5,750 bases of DNA from Candidatus Poseidoniaceae archaeon (GTDB lineage Archaea > Thermoplasmatota > Poseidoniia > Poseidoniales > Poseidoniaceae), in assembly GCA_013329925.1 (NCBI GenBank), contig DUJK01000069.1, positions 8,964-14,713 of the forward strand, in the 5' to 3' direction. Positions within the stretch are counted from its first letter, which is position 1, and the number at the start of each line of letters is the position of its first letter. The position numbers were made by a program, and so were the translations under genes. This document shows positions 1 through 5,750 of this stretch, one piece after another. The notes under the pieces were generated by a model. That model worked only from the letters and a program-made list of their open reading frames with translations, was not told the DNA's origin and searched no databases.

Positions 1-1625
1 ACGATTTTGAACATCCGTATATTTTCTCCAACCGAACTAGAGTCTTCCATAACAGGTAAAGCCACACCACCACCAAAGTCAGACAATGCTGAAACATCGG
101 TATCAACTAAACCACTGGCAACTCCAGCAATAGCATCCCCAAGTTGTAGAACAATTGAAATTGTCACGTTTAGGCTGGTTACGCTGGCAATTAGTAAACC
201 AATGGCAACACCCCACATTGTGCTAGCAGACAATCCGCGACGCCTTCTTAGTGACAGCAAACTACCAACCGAGCGACTGACCATTTCAGCGGTTTCAGCG
301 GGCTGACCCGATGATTGTGACCCCTCGATGTAGATTCTCATGTACCTTGAGATAACTGAAGAGTTGGTATCGGCGTTGAAGTAATCCCAAGCACGATCTG
401 AATCAATTCTAGTTGACAAGCGTTTTTCTAGTCGGTCAATAGATGAATCTAGGCGCCCAAAATCAATCCCTCTTAGCGCCTTTATGGTCGCCGATGGTTC
501 AGCCGACCTCGCTTGAGCAGTACCGCCAAGTGCGCGAATAAAATCCGGATATGTTTCATCACGGCGTAGCACCATACCTTCTTCCCGTCTAATCAACAAG
601 GATGGAAACAGCATTGGAGTAAGTGGAATTGCAAAAATGAGTAAACCGAACTTATCCCACTGCTCGCTGAGTACATTCCAATTACTAATGACTACTAAGG
701 TCATAATTACCGATAATAGTGTTGTCACTGACCCCGCAATCAAAAATGACCGCCTAAAATTAATTCTAAAGGGTGTATCCATGTCATCCCTTGCAAAGGT
801 TTGATCTTCAGGAATGGTTGACCTAAAGGCAAAAACAGCCCCTATTTGAACCACAACGAAGACAAAACCAGCAAGCAGTAAGAATCTGATACGGCTAAAA
901 ATCTCAATTGGTTCCGCATCAGGCGCACCAACTTCGAATAGCACCAGATGAATCCCTGCAATAACCAAGGCAAATAGACCTGCAGATACTAGTGAAACAT
1001 AGATTTCTTTCATGGTGTCTACTGATTCTAATCTAGTGTCGTACAGTGTCGTATACTGTTCAGCAACAGTTTCTTGTTCCGCACGCATGAACTCATCAAT
1101 TGGTTGTCCAGCTTCAATAGAGAAAGCCATCCTATCCAAGAAATCAGTCCATAATGGACTTGGACTTTGATGTGCCACAATTCTGGCCGCTTCGGGAAGC
1201 GATGTATGCCATTTGTCAACTAGAGTCTCAATACGCTTGACTTCAGAGGCTAATTCCCCATAATCGCTCATTTGTTTGAGGATATCAAATATTGATTTTG
1301 CACCGACTTCCCCAAGTGATAATATACCCATACGAGTGATGAACATATGCATTTCTTTCTCGATTAAAGTTGCTGATCTCTGCACTTCAATCAAAGGGAA
1401 GGCGATTGCTGCCAATGCAGTAATCATTGGAAATACCAAAATCATCAAGACACCAGCAAAGCCCTGAAATAGCGCTCCGTCGCCAAGACCACCGGTAAGG
1501 AATATAATTGCTAAGGCAGTTATCAAACCAGTAAATGCGGCACCACCGACAAAAATGATCAAGAAACGTGGAATCGGCATTTCGAGACGACGAATTGCAA
1601 CTTGCCACATCGGCATTCTTTCCAT
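1..1625 (-). CDS. flaJ: Archaellum membrane platform protein FlaJ (ArlJ), 3' end cut by the window
   Basis: FlaJ is the polytopic membrane core of the archaellum. It is related to the type II secretion/type IV pilus platform proteins (GspF/PilC, T2SF family) and is engaged from the cytoplasm by FlaI. The frame is open from the ATG at 1625 to the window edge, giving 541 residues with no stop. Hydrophobic segments are visible at about residues 20-45, 56-80, 207-231, 246-267, 293-314, 325-345 and 471-494. Two T2SF-like cytoplasmic helical regions lie at about 90-205 (containing FITRMG, FSIEAGQP and EFMRAEQE) and 355-465 (containing YPDFIRALGG, YIEGSQSSGQP and the basic run LRRRRGLSAS before the next membrane segment). 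The repeated 'GQP' turn in the two halves fits the duplicated T2SF fold. The ATG lies 11 bases after the flaI stop and has a GGAG site 8 bases upstream. The last membrane helices and the C-terminus lie outside the window. The gene has no usable competing start. The family call rests on the membrane topology, the duplicated domain and the position after flaI. Confidence 0.93.
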   Translation of the reverse strand, partial: MERMPMWQVAIRRLEMPIPRFLIIFVGGAAFTGLITALAIIFLTGGLGDGALFQGFAGVLMILVFPMITALAAIAFPLIEVQRSATLIEKEMHMFITRMGILSLGEVGAKSIFDILKQMSDYGELASEVKRIETLVDKWHTSLPEAARIVAHQSPSPLWTDFLDRMAFSIEAGQPIDEFMRAEQETVAEQYTTLYDTRLESVDTMKEIYVSLVSAGLFALVIAGIHLVLFEVGAPDAEPIEIFSRIRFLLLAGFVFVVVQIGAVFAFRSTIPEDQTFARDDMDTPFRINFRRSFLIAGSVTTLLSVIMTLVVISNWNVLSEQWDKFGLLIFAIPLTPMLFPSLLIRREEGMVLRRDETYPDFIRALGGTAQARSAEPSATIKALRGIDFGRLDSSIDRLEKRLSTRIDSDRAWDYFNADTNSSVISRYMRIYIEGSQSSGQPAETAEMVSRSVGSLLSLRRRRGLSASTMWGVAIGLLIASVTSLNVTISIVLQLGDAIAGVASGLVDTDVSALSDFGGGVALPVMEDSSSVGENIRMFKI

Positions 1626-1633
1626 AATCAAAT

Positions 1634-1638
1634 CTCCT
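1634..1638 (-). promoter_or_regulatory. Ribosome binding site of flaJ, overlapping the flaI stop
   Basis: AGGAG on the minus strand lies 8 bases before the flaJ ATG. The flaI stop codon TAG (1639-1637) shares its AG with this site (TAGGAG), so a ribosome that terminates flaI stands on the flaJ initiation signal. This suggests translational coupling. Confidence 0.75.
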
Positions 1639-3355
1639 AGCCGTGATTAATACCTGTCCAAGTGTCGATTGCTCGGTTGAATGCCTCAAAGCCGTTATTG
1701 TAGTATATTCCGAGTAAATCAAACACATCGTCATAGTGAGTTAAGTCTCTATCTGCCATCTTTTCGAGTGCTGCAGCTCTTGCCAACATTTCATCATAGA
1801 TGTCACGTTTGTTAGCAAATCCTGCCATTGCAGCAATTTTATTCTCTAGCAAGTGGCTTTGAAACATACCGCGGAAATAGTGCTTATCCTTGACTGGGTC
1901 CCATTCGAACATACCTCTGGTCAATACACCATCACTGTGTTTATTGTATCCAATAACTTCGTCAATACCAGTTACTCTTCTAGCAATACCGCCACCTGGC
2001 GCCTCAACAACTTCTTGGAAAATTGCAAAATTCAGGTTGTCAAAGAACCGAATTGGCACATTGATTGGGTCACCAGTAAATCTTTGAATCATCTTCACAA
2101 TAGACGATGCGTGGAATGTCGCAATTACCGGGTGACCTGTTTGCATCGCTTGGAACGCAGTAGCACCTTCAACACCACGTATCTCACCGATAATGATGTA
2201 TCTTGGTCTGCTTCTAAGCGCAGCTTTGAGCAGGTCGAACATTTCGACACGTGACTCTTCATTCTTAGAATCTCTAGTTACTAGACGCTGCCAAATCTTG
2301 TGTCTTACTTTAACCTCAGGAGTATCCTCTGCCGAGTAAATTTTGACATTGTGGTCGATAAATGGTAAAATGGCATTCAGTGTAGTAGTTTTACCCGATG
2401 CTGTCTCTCCAGAAACAAGTACCGACATGCCGTACTCTAGGCAAATCCAAATGTAAGCAGCGACTTGTGAGGATATAGTGCCCCACTTAATGAGTTGAAT
2501 AATTGATATGGTTTCCTCAGCGAATTTACGGATGGTGAATGATGGACCAAGCATCGATACGTCATCAGAGAATATGATGTTAATACGAGAGCCGTCTAGT
2601 AATGCTCCGTCAATAATTGGTTTGTTGTCCGATACTGGGCGGCCAATACGCTCTGACATCGCTCGCAAATAACGAGACAATAGTTCCCGTTCACGGAACC
2701 TAATGTTTGAGGTTACCATGCCGAAGACCTTGTGGTCCATGTGAATATGCTTGAGACCAATAGAGTGTATATCTTCCAGCATCTCATCGGAAAGTAGAGG
2801 TTCTAATGGCCCGTTTTTAATTAGGTCTCGGATAATAATGTATTCCAACCTGGCTCTTTGTTCTGGAGTTACAATGACTCGTTTATCATCCATTCCAATC
2901 ATTTCCCAAAGTCGTCCTTGACGACGAGGGGCCGCGCTAACTTCGTTTTCCAGCACAGTGTACCGGTCTACCATTTGGGTAAGGATATTTTCAAATTCAC
3001 CATCTGTGGTGAATGTTGGCGCTGTTGGAGCCTCTTGAAGAAGCGTCTCTACTAAGTCACGACGCATGTTTTCTTCCTCTTCAGTAAGTTGCGGCTCAAG
3101 ACCAAACCAAAGAATTTCTCCGCCGTTACCCTCATCATCTTCAGGTGGTTCGTAAATGTGAATGAAAATTGGCTCTTTGGCTAAGTAAATTAGATTCAAA
3201 GGTCGTTCTTTCTTTGCATCCCTGTCAAGTGGACCGTAGTAAATTGGACGCGCACCGTACCTCGATTCGAAATCTCGAACCCAATCAGCGACGTGTGGAT
3301 AAGCAGCCATGACGCTATTGAGGTCGCCTTTTGCAAATCGATCTTCATCAGCCAT
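1637..3355 (-). CDS. flaI: Archaellum motor ATPase FlaI (ArlI)
   Basis: FlaI is the secretion-superfamily (VirB11/PilT/GspE) hexameric ATPase that powers archaellum assembly and rotation from the cytoplasmic face of FlaJ. The protein is 572 residues from this ATG. The N-terminal domain (about 1-180) is acidic, with an EPPEDDEGNGG stretch near 70-80. The linker region carries PLEPLLSD near 183-190. The nucleotide-binding motifs appear in order: Walker A GETASGKT (316-323), Asp box SAEDTPEV (341-348), Walker B with IIIGEIRG (387-394) and His box QTGHPVIATFHA (405-416). All key residues appear intact. The C-terminus (about 500-572) is helical and ends in a tyrosine/asparagine-rich YYNNG segment. 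An in-frame TTG at 3370 would add five residues, but the GAGGGG site at 3368-3363 lies between it and this ATG with a 7-base spacer, so the ATG is preferred. The length is near that of euryarchaeal homologues. The operon position between flaH and flaJ separates it from related pilus ATPases. Confidence 0.97.
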   Translation of the reverse strand: MADEDRFAKGDLNSVMAAYPHVADWVRDFESRYGARPIYYGPLDRDAKKERPLNLIYLAKEPIFIHIYEPPEDDEGNGGEILWFGLEPQLTEEEENMRRDLVETLLQEAPTAPTFTTDGEFENILTQMVDRYTVLENEVSAAPRRQGRLWEMIGMDDKRVIVTPEQRARLEYIIIRDLIKNGPLEPLLSDEMLEDIHSIGLKHIHMDHKVFGMVTSNIRFRERELLSRYLRAMSERIGRPVSDNKPIIDGALLDGSRINIIFSDDVSMLGPSFTIRKFAEETISIIQLIKWGTISSQVAAYIWICLEYGMSVLVSGETASGKTTTLNAILPFIDHNVKIYSAEDTPEVKVRHKIWQRLVTRDSKNEESRVEMFDLLKAALRSRPRYIIIGEIRGVEGATAFQAMQTGHPVIATFHASSIVKMIQRFTGDPINVPIRFFDNLNFAIFQEVVEAPGGGIARRVTGIDEVIGYNKHSDGVLTRGMFEWDPVKDKHYFRGMFQSHLLENKIAAMAGFANKRDIYDEMLARAAALEKMADRDLTHYDDVFDLLGIYYNNGFEAFNRAIDTWTGINHG

Positions 3356-3362
3356 GATAATA

Positions 3363-3368
3363 CCCCTC
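3363..3368 (-). promoter_or_regulatory. Ribosome binding site that decides the flaI start
   Basis: GAGGGG lies 7 bases before the flaI ATG at 3355 and inside the possible N-terminal extension from TTG at 3370. The flaH stop TGA (3369-3367) forms its first bases (TGAGGGG). Both facts favour the ATG and suggest coupled translation of flaH and flaI. Confidence 0.8.
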
Positions 3369-4098
3369 AACTTACCGCCGTGATATCCACTATGAAGCCC
3401 ATACTCGGCTCAACACGCCAACCAACGCTGGTTTGGACTGGCCCTGCGGCTCTTAAGAATCTAGTAACGACGATGTTTCTCTTCAAATCTCCACCGATAA
3501 GTGCGGTGGATAAATCGAGTACTACTTCTGCTGATGCACGCATGTTGTGTAATAATTTATGATCCATTTCATCTGGATCTACGCACAGCATAATTGAGCG
3601 ACCATCTGAAGTAGTCTTACGCAGTTTTTGCATTAAGTCGAATCTTTGCTTATCATCTAAACCGTCATCCATCAATGCACTAGCTGAATCTAGTATTACC
3701 ACATCTGCTTCTTCTACTGCTTTACTTTGCAATACTTCTTCAAGACCGACATCATCTCGTGCTTCTGCAACAGTGCCAAATCTAGAGAATACCATCAAAC
3801 GGCCTTCTCTTAAAGCATCAGTTACTCCGTACCCAATCGATTCCATTTGCTCAATCCAACCTCTAGTGGTTAATTCAGTAGTCACGACCAGAATCTTAAC
3901 GCCATTATGTAGCATGCCGTGGACTAATCTTTGGGAGATTAATGACTTACCTCCACCAACTGATCCCTGAAGAACATACAATGACCTGTTTGGCAATCTT
4001 AGACCCATAGTGTCGGCAAGGGAATCTGTTTCTACATCAAATGCAAAACCATCTTCGACAGGCTTATGCGGGAAATTAAGTGGGTCATCAGAGTTCAT
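3367..4098 (-). CDS. flaH: Archaellum ATP-binding protein FlaH (ArlH)
   Basis: FlaH is a RecA/KaiC-like ATP-binding protein that docks on the FlaI hexamer beneath FlaJ. It is thought to regulate the motor by nucleotide binding more than by rapid hydrolysis. The 243-residue protein has the expected layout. A short polar N-terminus is followed by a Walker A loop, GSVGGGKS, at 45-52, preceded by the strand LYVLQ. A strand leading to TTELTTRGWIEQMES follows at 73-87, the region where KaiC-like proteins have catalytic acidic residues. A Walker B strand, ADVVILDSAS, lies at 131-140 with Asp137. The core ends with SIMLCVDPDEMD (168-179) and strands rich in Val and Ile. The length is typical of the family. 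The ATG lies inside the last codons of flaG (11-base overlap) and is preceded by GGAGG at a 9-base spacing. The downstream neighbour is flaI, as in nearly all archaellum operons. Confidence 0.95.
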   Translation of the reverse strand: MNSDDPLNFPHKPVEDGFAFDVETDSLADTMGLRLPNRSLYVLQGSVGGGKSLISQRLVHGMLHNGVKILVVTTELTTRGWIEQMESIGYGVTDALREGRLMVFSRFGTVAEARDDVGLEEVLQSKAVEEADVVILDSASALMDDGLDDKQRFDLMQKLRKTTSDGRSIMLCVDPDEMDHKLLHNMRASAEVVLDLSTALIGGDLKRNIVVTRFLRAAGPVQTSVGWRVEPSMGFIVDITAVS

Positions 4099-4588
4099 TT
4101 AATCTCGCCTCCGTGGACTGTGATTCTTGTCCTTCATATCCACCAACTGTTACCGAAAAGACGAGAATGGTTAGTTTAATGTCTGAATTATCGGCGAAAC
4201 CCCATGTGCCAGTCATTTCAACTTCCAATAACTCCGTAGTACCCCAATCTCCGCCTGATGGTAATATCGTTGTGCTGACATCTGCGTCTGGAACCACTAC
4301 GCCATCTAATTGAATAAATAGAGAAGTATCATCTAATACATACACTCCAGTATTTTGTAGGTAGATTGTGATTGTCTCAGCCGCAGGGTCAGTAGTATCA
4401 TACGCTACATTGGATAAATCTCCAGCATAGTCGAAAGAGGTTTTTGAATCTGCCTCGGCAGCACGCCTTTCAACCTCCATTGCGGAAGTCATATCGCCAT
4501 ATTGGGATATTAACACCGCAGACACAGCACCCGAAATCAACAATGCCGTGGCCAAAAAGATGTAAGTAGATGCTCCTCCGTCTGCCAT
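4088..4588 (-). CDS. flaG: Archaellum stator/envelope protein FlaG (ArlG)
   Basis: FlaG is a small single-pass membrane protein with an extracytoplasmic beta-sandwich. In Sulfolobus it forms filaments capped by FlaF, and together they are proposed to be the stator that holds the motor to the envelope. The protein here is 166 residues. A short N-terminus (MADGGAST) leads into a hydrophobic helix at about 9-28. A charged stretch follows at 37-48 (MEVERRAAEADS). The beta domain has ETITIYLQNTGVYVLDD at 71-87, LFIQLDG at 90-96, and later strands up to LTILVFSVTVGG (139-150). The 'strand-NTG-strand-LDG' pattern is shared with FlaF in this window and is typical of the FlaF/FlaG pair. The ATG follows flaF by 9 bases, and the last 11 bases overlap flaH. 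The FlaF and FlaG names could in principle be swapped because the two are related. Gene order and the N-terminal patterns favour this assignment. Confidence 0.85.
   Translation of the reverse strand: MADGGASTYIFLATALLISGAVSAVLISQYGDMTSAMEVERRAAEADSKTSFDYAGDLSNVAYDTTDPAAETITIYLQNTGVYVLDDTSLFIQLDGVVVPDADVSTTILPSGGDWGTTELLEVEMTGTWGFADNSDIKLTILVFSVTVGGYEGQESQSTEARLNEL
4108..4112 (-). promoter_or_regulatory. Ribosome binding site of flaH, inside flaG
   Basis: GGAGG lies 9 bases before the flaH ATG and entirely within the coding sequence of flaG, whose stop is 8 bases downstream of the flaH start codon. This is a strong site that supports the overlapping start. Confidence 0.72.
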
Positions 4589-4595
4589 AATAATA

Positions 4596-4599
4596 CCTC
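4596..4599 (-). promoter_or_regulatory. Ribosome binding site of flaG, overlapping the flaF stop
   Basis: GAGG lies 7 bases before the flaG ATG. Its GA comes from the flaF stop TGA (4600-4598), the same stop-plus-ribosome-site arrangement seen at the flaH/flaI and flaI/flaJ junctions. Confidence 0.68.
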
Positions 4600-5245
4600 A
4601 TACTACTGCTCTAGCAGTATTAAATCCGTTTGTTGACATTGCTATTGTTTCATAGACGTTACTGGGAATGTTACGCCATTGAATACCAACTGTATCGCTA
4701 GGATAGATATTCTCTGAGTCTACAATGGGGCCTATGTTCGCTAAATTCTCTGCATTGTTGCCATCAAGAAACAACCACACTTCATCAACCGGCACGACAA
4801 CTGGACCAGTGTTTGTTATGTTTGCATAGACTACCGTAATTCTACCAGTTATCGATATACTAGCATTGACGCCGGTTGGCTGGGGACTGTCGATTACAAT
4901 GGTTGGATCGGACGAGTAATCTCCGCGGTTGGTGATAACCGCATCGATTATTGTTCCATTTGTATCAACAGTAAATGTTCCAGAAAAACCGGAACCACCA
5001 CCACCTGTCGCGCTTAACGTTCCATCAACATAGCCAGTTCCGCCATCATCAATTTGCAAATTTAGTATGGCTCCTAGTGCTAGGTCTGCATTATCTATGG
5101 TAAAAGACGGTAATGGTTCACTGGCCGACTCAATAGTTTCTAGTGATGTTTCCATTCGAAGGTCGATTGCATTGACTGCTAAAGCCAATACCACCAACAT
5201 CGAAGTGCCCACTATTAGACCACCTACGCCGACCGATGCACCCAT
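4598..5245 (-). CDS. flaF: Archaellum envelope anchor FlaF (ArlF) with an inserted glycine-rich beta domain
   Basis: FlaF is a single-pass membrane protein whose outer beta-sandwich binds the S-layer in Sulfolobus and pairs with FlaG to form the stator. The protein here is 215 residues. A glycine-rich N-terminus (MGASVGVGG) runs into a membrane helix at about 8-27, followed by a polar stretch with RMETSLETIES (30-40). The FlaF/FlaG-like core begins with LPSFTIDNADLA (45-56). It resumes at about residue 135 with RITVVYANITNTGPVVVP and DEVWLFLDGN, then IQWRNIP and a C-terminal strand. Between these two parts lies a segment of about 77 residues (58-134) that is not expected in the family and makes the protein longer than usual. 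The ATG is 1 base after the stop of the upstream gene and has GAGGAG at a 9-base spacing. The call rests on the N-terminal helix, the NTG/LDG core shared with FlaG, and the operon order. Confidence 0.84.
   Translation of the reverse strand: MGASVGVGGLIVGTSMLVVLALAVNAIDLRMETSLETIESASEPLPSFTIDNADLALGAILNLQIDDGGTGYVDGTLSATGGGGSGFSGTFTVDTNGTIIDAVITNRGDYSSDPTIVIDSPQPTGVNASISITGRITVVYANITNTGPVVVPVDEVWLFLDGNNAENLANIGPIVDSENIYPSDTVGIQWRNIPSNVYETIAMSTNGFNTARAVV
4844..5074 (-). other. Inserted GGTGY-type beta-repeat domain within FlaF (residues about 58-134)
   Basis: Residues about 58-134 of FlaF interrupt the beta-sandwich core between DNADLA and RITVVYANITNTG. The segment reads as two related halves. 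The first has the pattern LQIDDGGTGYVDG, a hydrophobic strand, the glycine run GGGGSG (81-86), then FSGTFTVDTNGTI. The second has VITNRGDYSSDPTIVID, then SPQPTGVNASISIT and GRI. A strand, a G-(T/D)-Y turn, a P/G-T strand, and a glycine turn followed by alternating hydrophobics recur in both. This pattern recalls repeats with 'GGTGY..aPtv.i.GgG..a.a...v..G.i' common in tail and structural proteins of phages and in extracellular proteins of marine microbes. The similarity is from memory of the motif and has not been tested by a search. Boundaries are approximate to a few residues. Confidence 0.65.
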
Positions 5246-5246
5246 T

Positions 5247-5750
5247 TCATTCTTCTCCTCTTAGTTGCTTTACCTGTCGCCAAGACGTTACTAGTGCTGA
5301 AAAAGTCAACAAATCACGGTGTGGAAGATGGTCTTCCAACGCGGCTTCTGCTTCACCTGGTGTTGCAAGTTGAACGATTGCCAATACAGCATTACCCTCT
5401 TCTTGTGTCAACATACCTGAGTTGATGGCTTTTTGAGCGAAATTGACCGCAGCCATGCCAGACATGTGATCAAGCAGTAATGCTGCGACTGTAGGCGCAC
5501 CGACAGTATTAGATTTCGCTGTTGGACCAGTTGATGGAGCCACAAGGAATGGATTAGCTGCTAGTGCTTGAGCCTCATAGAGCTCCACTAGCGGTGCTTC
5601 ATCCTCTGCCATCAAACGATTTACTCCAGCAGCAGCAGCAGGAATTACTTCACCACTTGCAGTGATAATGGTGTCTCCAGCGCCAATTTCTGCTTCATCA
5701 GAGTCATCATGAACTATTGGATTGCCTTCTGTGTCTACCTTGTGTCCTTC
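5247..5750 (-). CDS. Unrecognised acidic, alanine-rich archaellum-operon protein, C-terminal part; possibly a diverged FlaD/E-type protein
   Basis: The frame is open from the window edge to a stop at 5249-5247. This gives the last 167 residues of a longer protein, so internal ATG and TTG codons near 5612-5615 are not true starts. The first 45 residues form a polar, acidic linker (DDSDEAEIG, then GDTIITASGEVIP) ending in a run of four alanines encoded by repeated GCT codons. A second low-complexity stretch (NPFLVAPSTGPTAKS) precedes a helical C-terminal domain of about 85 residues. That domain has TVAALLLDHMSGM, then NSGMLTQEEGNAVLAIVQ, and ends with ALEDHLPHRDLLTFSALVTSW and a basic tail. In FlaC/D/E proteins the C-terminal domain has a 'GWI' helix turn and ends with an 'L..DH..SL..I..L' helix. 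The NSGMLTQEE and LEDHLPHRDLLTFSAL segments could be diverged counterparts. The location directly upstream of flaF is where flaD/E normally sits. Those family members couple the motor to chemotaxis through CheF. The sequence match alone is weak. Confidence 0.5.
   Translation of the reverse strand, partial: EGHKVDTEGNPIVHDDSDEAEIGAGDTIITASGEVIPAAAAGVNRLMAEDEAPLVELYEAQALAANPFLVAPSTGPTAKSNTVGAPTVAALLLDHMSGMAAVNFAQKAINSGMLTQEEGNAVLAIVQLATPGEAEAALEDHLPHRDLLTFSALVTSWRQVKQLRGEE
5255..5260 (-). promoter_or_regulatory. Ribosome binding site of flaF, inside the upstream gene
   Basis: GAGGAG lies 9 bases before the flaF ATG and codes for part of the RGEE end of the upstream protein. The upstream stop TGA (5249-5247) falls between this site and the start codon, so flaF initiation depends on a site inside its neighbour. 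Confidence 0.72.

Noticed and set aside
7..306. A 99-residue plus-strand open frame
   Set aside because: It is antisense to the second half of flaJ, which is supported by hydrophobic segments and T2SF-like motifs. The Ser/Thr/Pro-rich product is typical of an antisense shadow.
1626..1636. Possible promoter or terminator between flaI and flaJ
   Set aside because: The gap is only 11 bases and is occupied by the flaJ ribosome binding site and spacer. No TATA/BRE arrangement or T-rich terminator fits, and the genes read as one operon.
1387..1734. A 115-residue minus-strand open frame across the flaI/flaJ junction
   Set aside because: It lies in another frame over the well-supported end of flaI and start of flaJ, its product has an improbable Cys/Trp/Ser-rich composition, and it has no family resemblance.
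1853..2254. A 133-residue plus-strand open frame
   Set aside because: It is antisense to the conserved FlaI ATPase core, including the Walker B and His box region, and its product looks like translated antisense with no recognisable motif.
1637..3355. Interpretation as a type IV pilus or secretion operon instead of an archaellum
   Set aside because: A pilus system would have the ATPase and platform genes but not the adjacent FlaH-type KaiC-like protein and the FlaF/FlaG pair, which are specific to archaella.
4994..5005. Short tandem (GGT)4 run on the minus strand as a possible phase-variable repeat
   Set aside because: It encodes four glycines in the FlaF insertion. The unit is three bases, so changes would not shift the frame, and four copies are too few to suggest slippage control.
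5628..5639. Short (GCT)4 run on the minus strand
   Set aside because: It encodes a four-alanine linker in the truncated protein upstream of flaF. It is a codon-level low-complexity linker and not a separate genetic element.

Overview
The window is the middle of one tightly packed archaellum (archaeal flagellum) motor operon. It is transcribed entirely from the minus strand, and all 5750 bases are coding apart from a few bases between genes. The gene set points to an archaeon of the euryarchaeal type. The even base composition, the strong Shine-Dalgarno sites and the acidic, glycine- and alanine-rich protein style suggest a marine planktonic lineage such as Marine Group II (Poseidoniales). That assignment is inference; no ribosomal RNA or other taxonomic marker is present.

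In transcription order (high to low coordinates) the layout is: the 3' end of an unrecognised acidic and alanine-rich protein, possibly a diverged FlaD/E-type protein (5750-5247); flaF (5245-4598); flaG (4588-4088); flaH (4098-3367); flaI (3355-1637); and flaJ (1625 to beyond base 1). This is the classical euryarchaeal (FlaC/D/E)-F-G-H-I-J order (arl nomenclature: arlCDE, F, G, H, I, J). The archaellin genes would be expected upstream of base 5750 and are not in the window. No promoter or terminator is visible, and the gaps between genes (0-14 bases) leave no room for one.

The products form one machine. FlaJ is the polytopic membrane platform, FlaI is the hexameric ATPase that drives assembly and rotation, and FlaH is the RecA/KaiC-like ATP-binding regulator docked to FlaI. 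FlaF and FlaG are single-pass envelope proteins that act as the stator/anchor outside the membrane. FlaD/E-type proteins form the cytoplasmic ring that connects to chemotaxis.

The most unusual observation is that FlaF carries an insertion of about 77 residues between its membrane anchor and its beta-sandwich core. The insertion resembles the glycine-rich GGTGY-type beta repeats of phage and extracellular structural proteins. FlaF is the subunit known to contact the cell envelope, so this could be a lineage-specific change in how the motor is anchored. A second pattern is that three of the five visible gene junctions use the upstream stop codon as part of the next gene's ribosome binding site.
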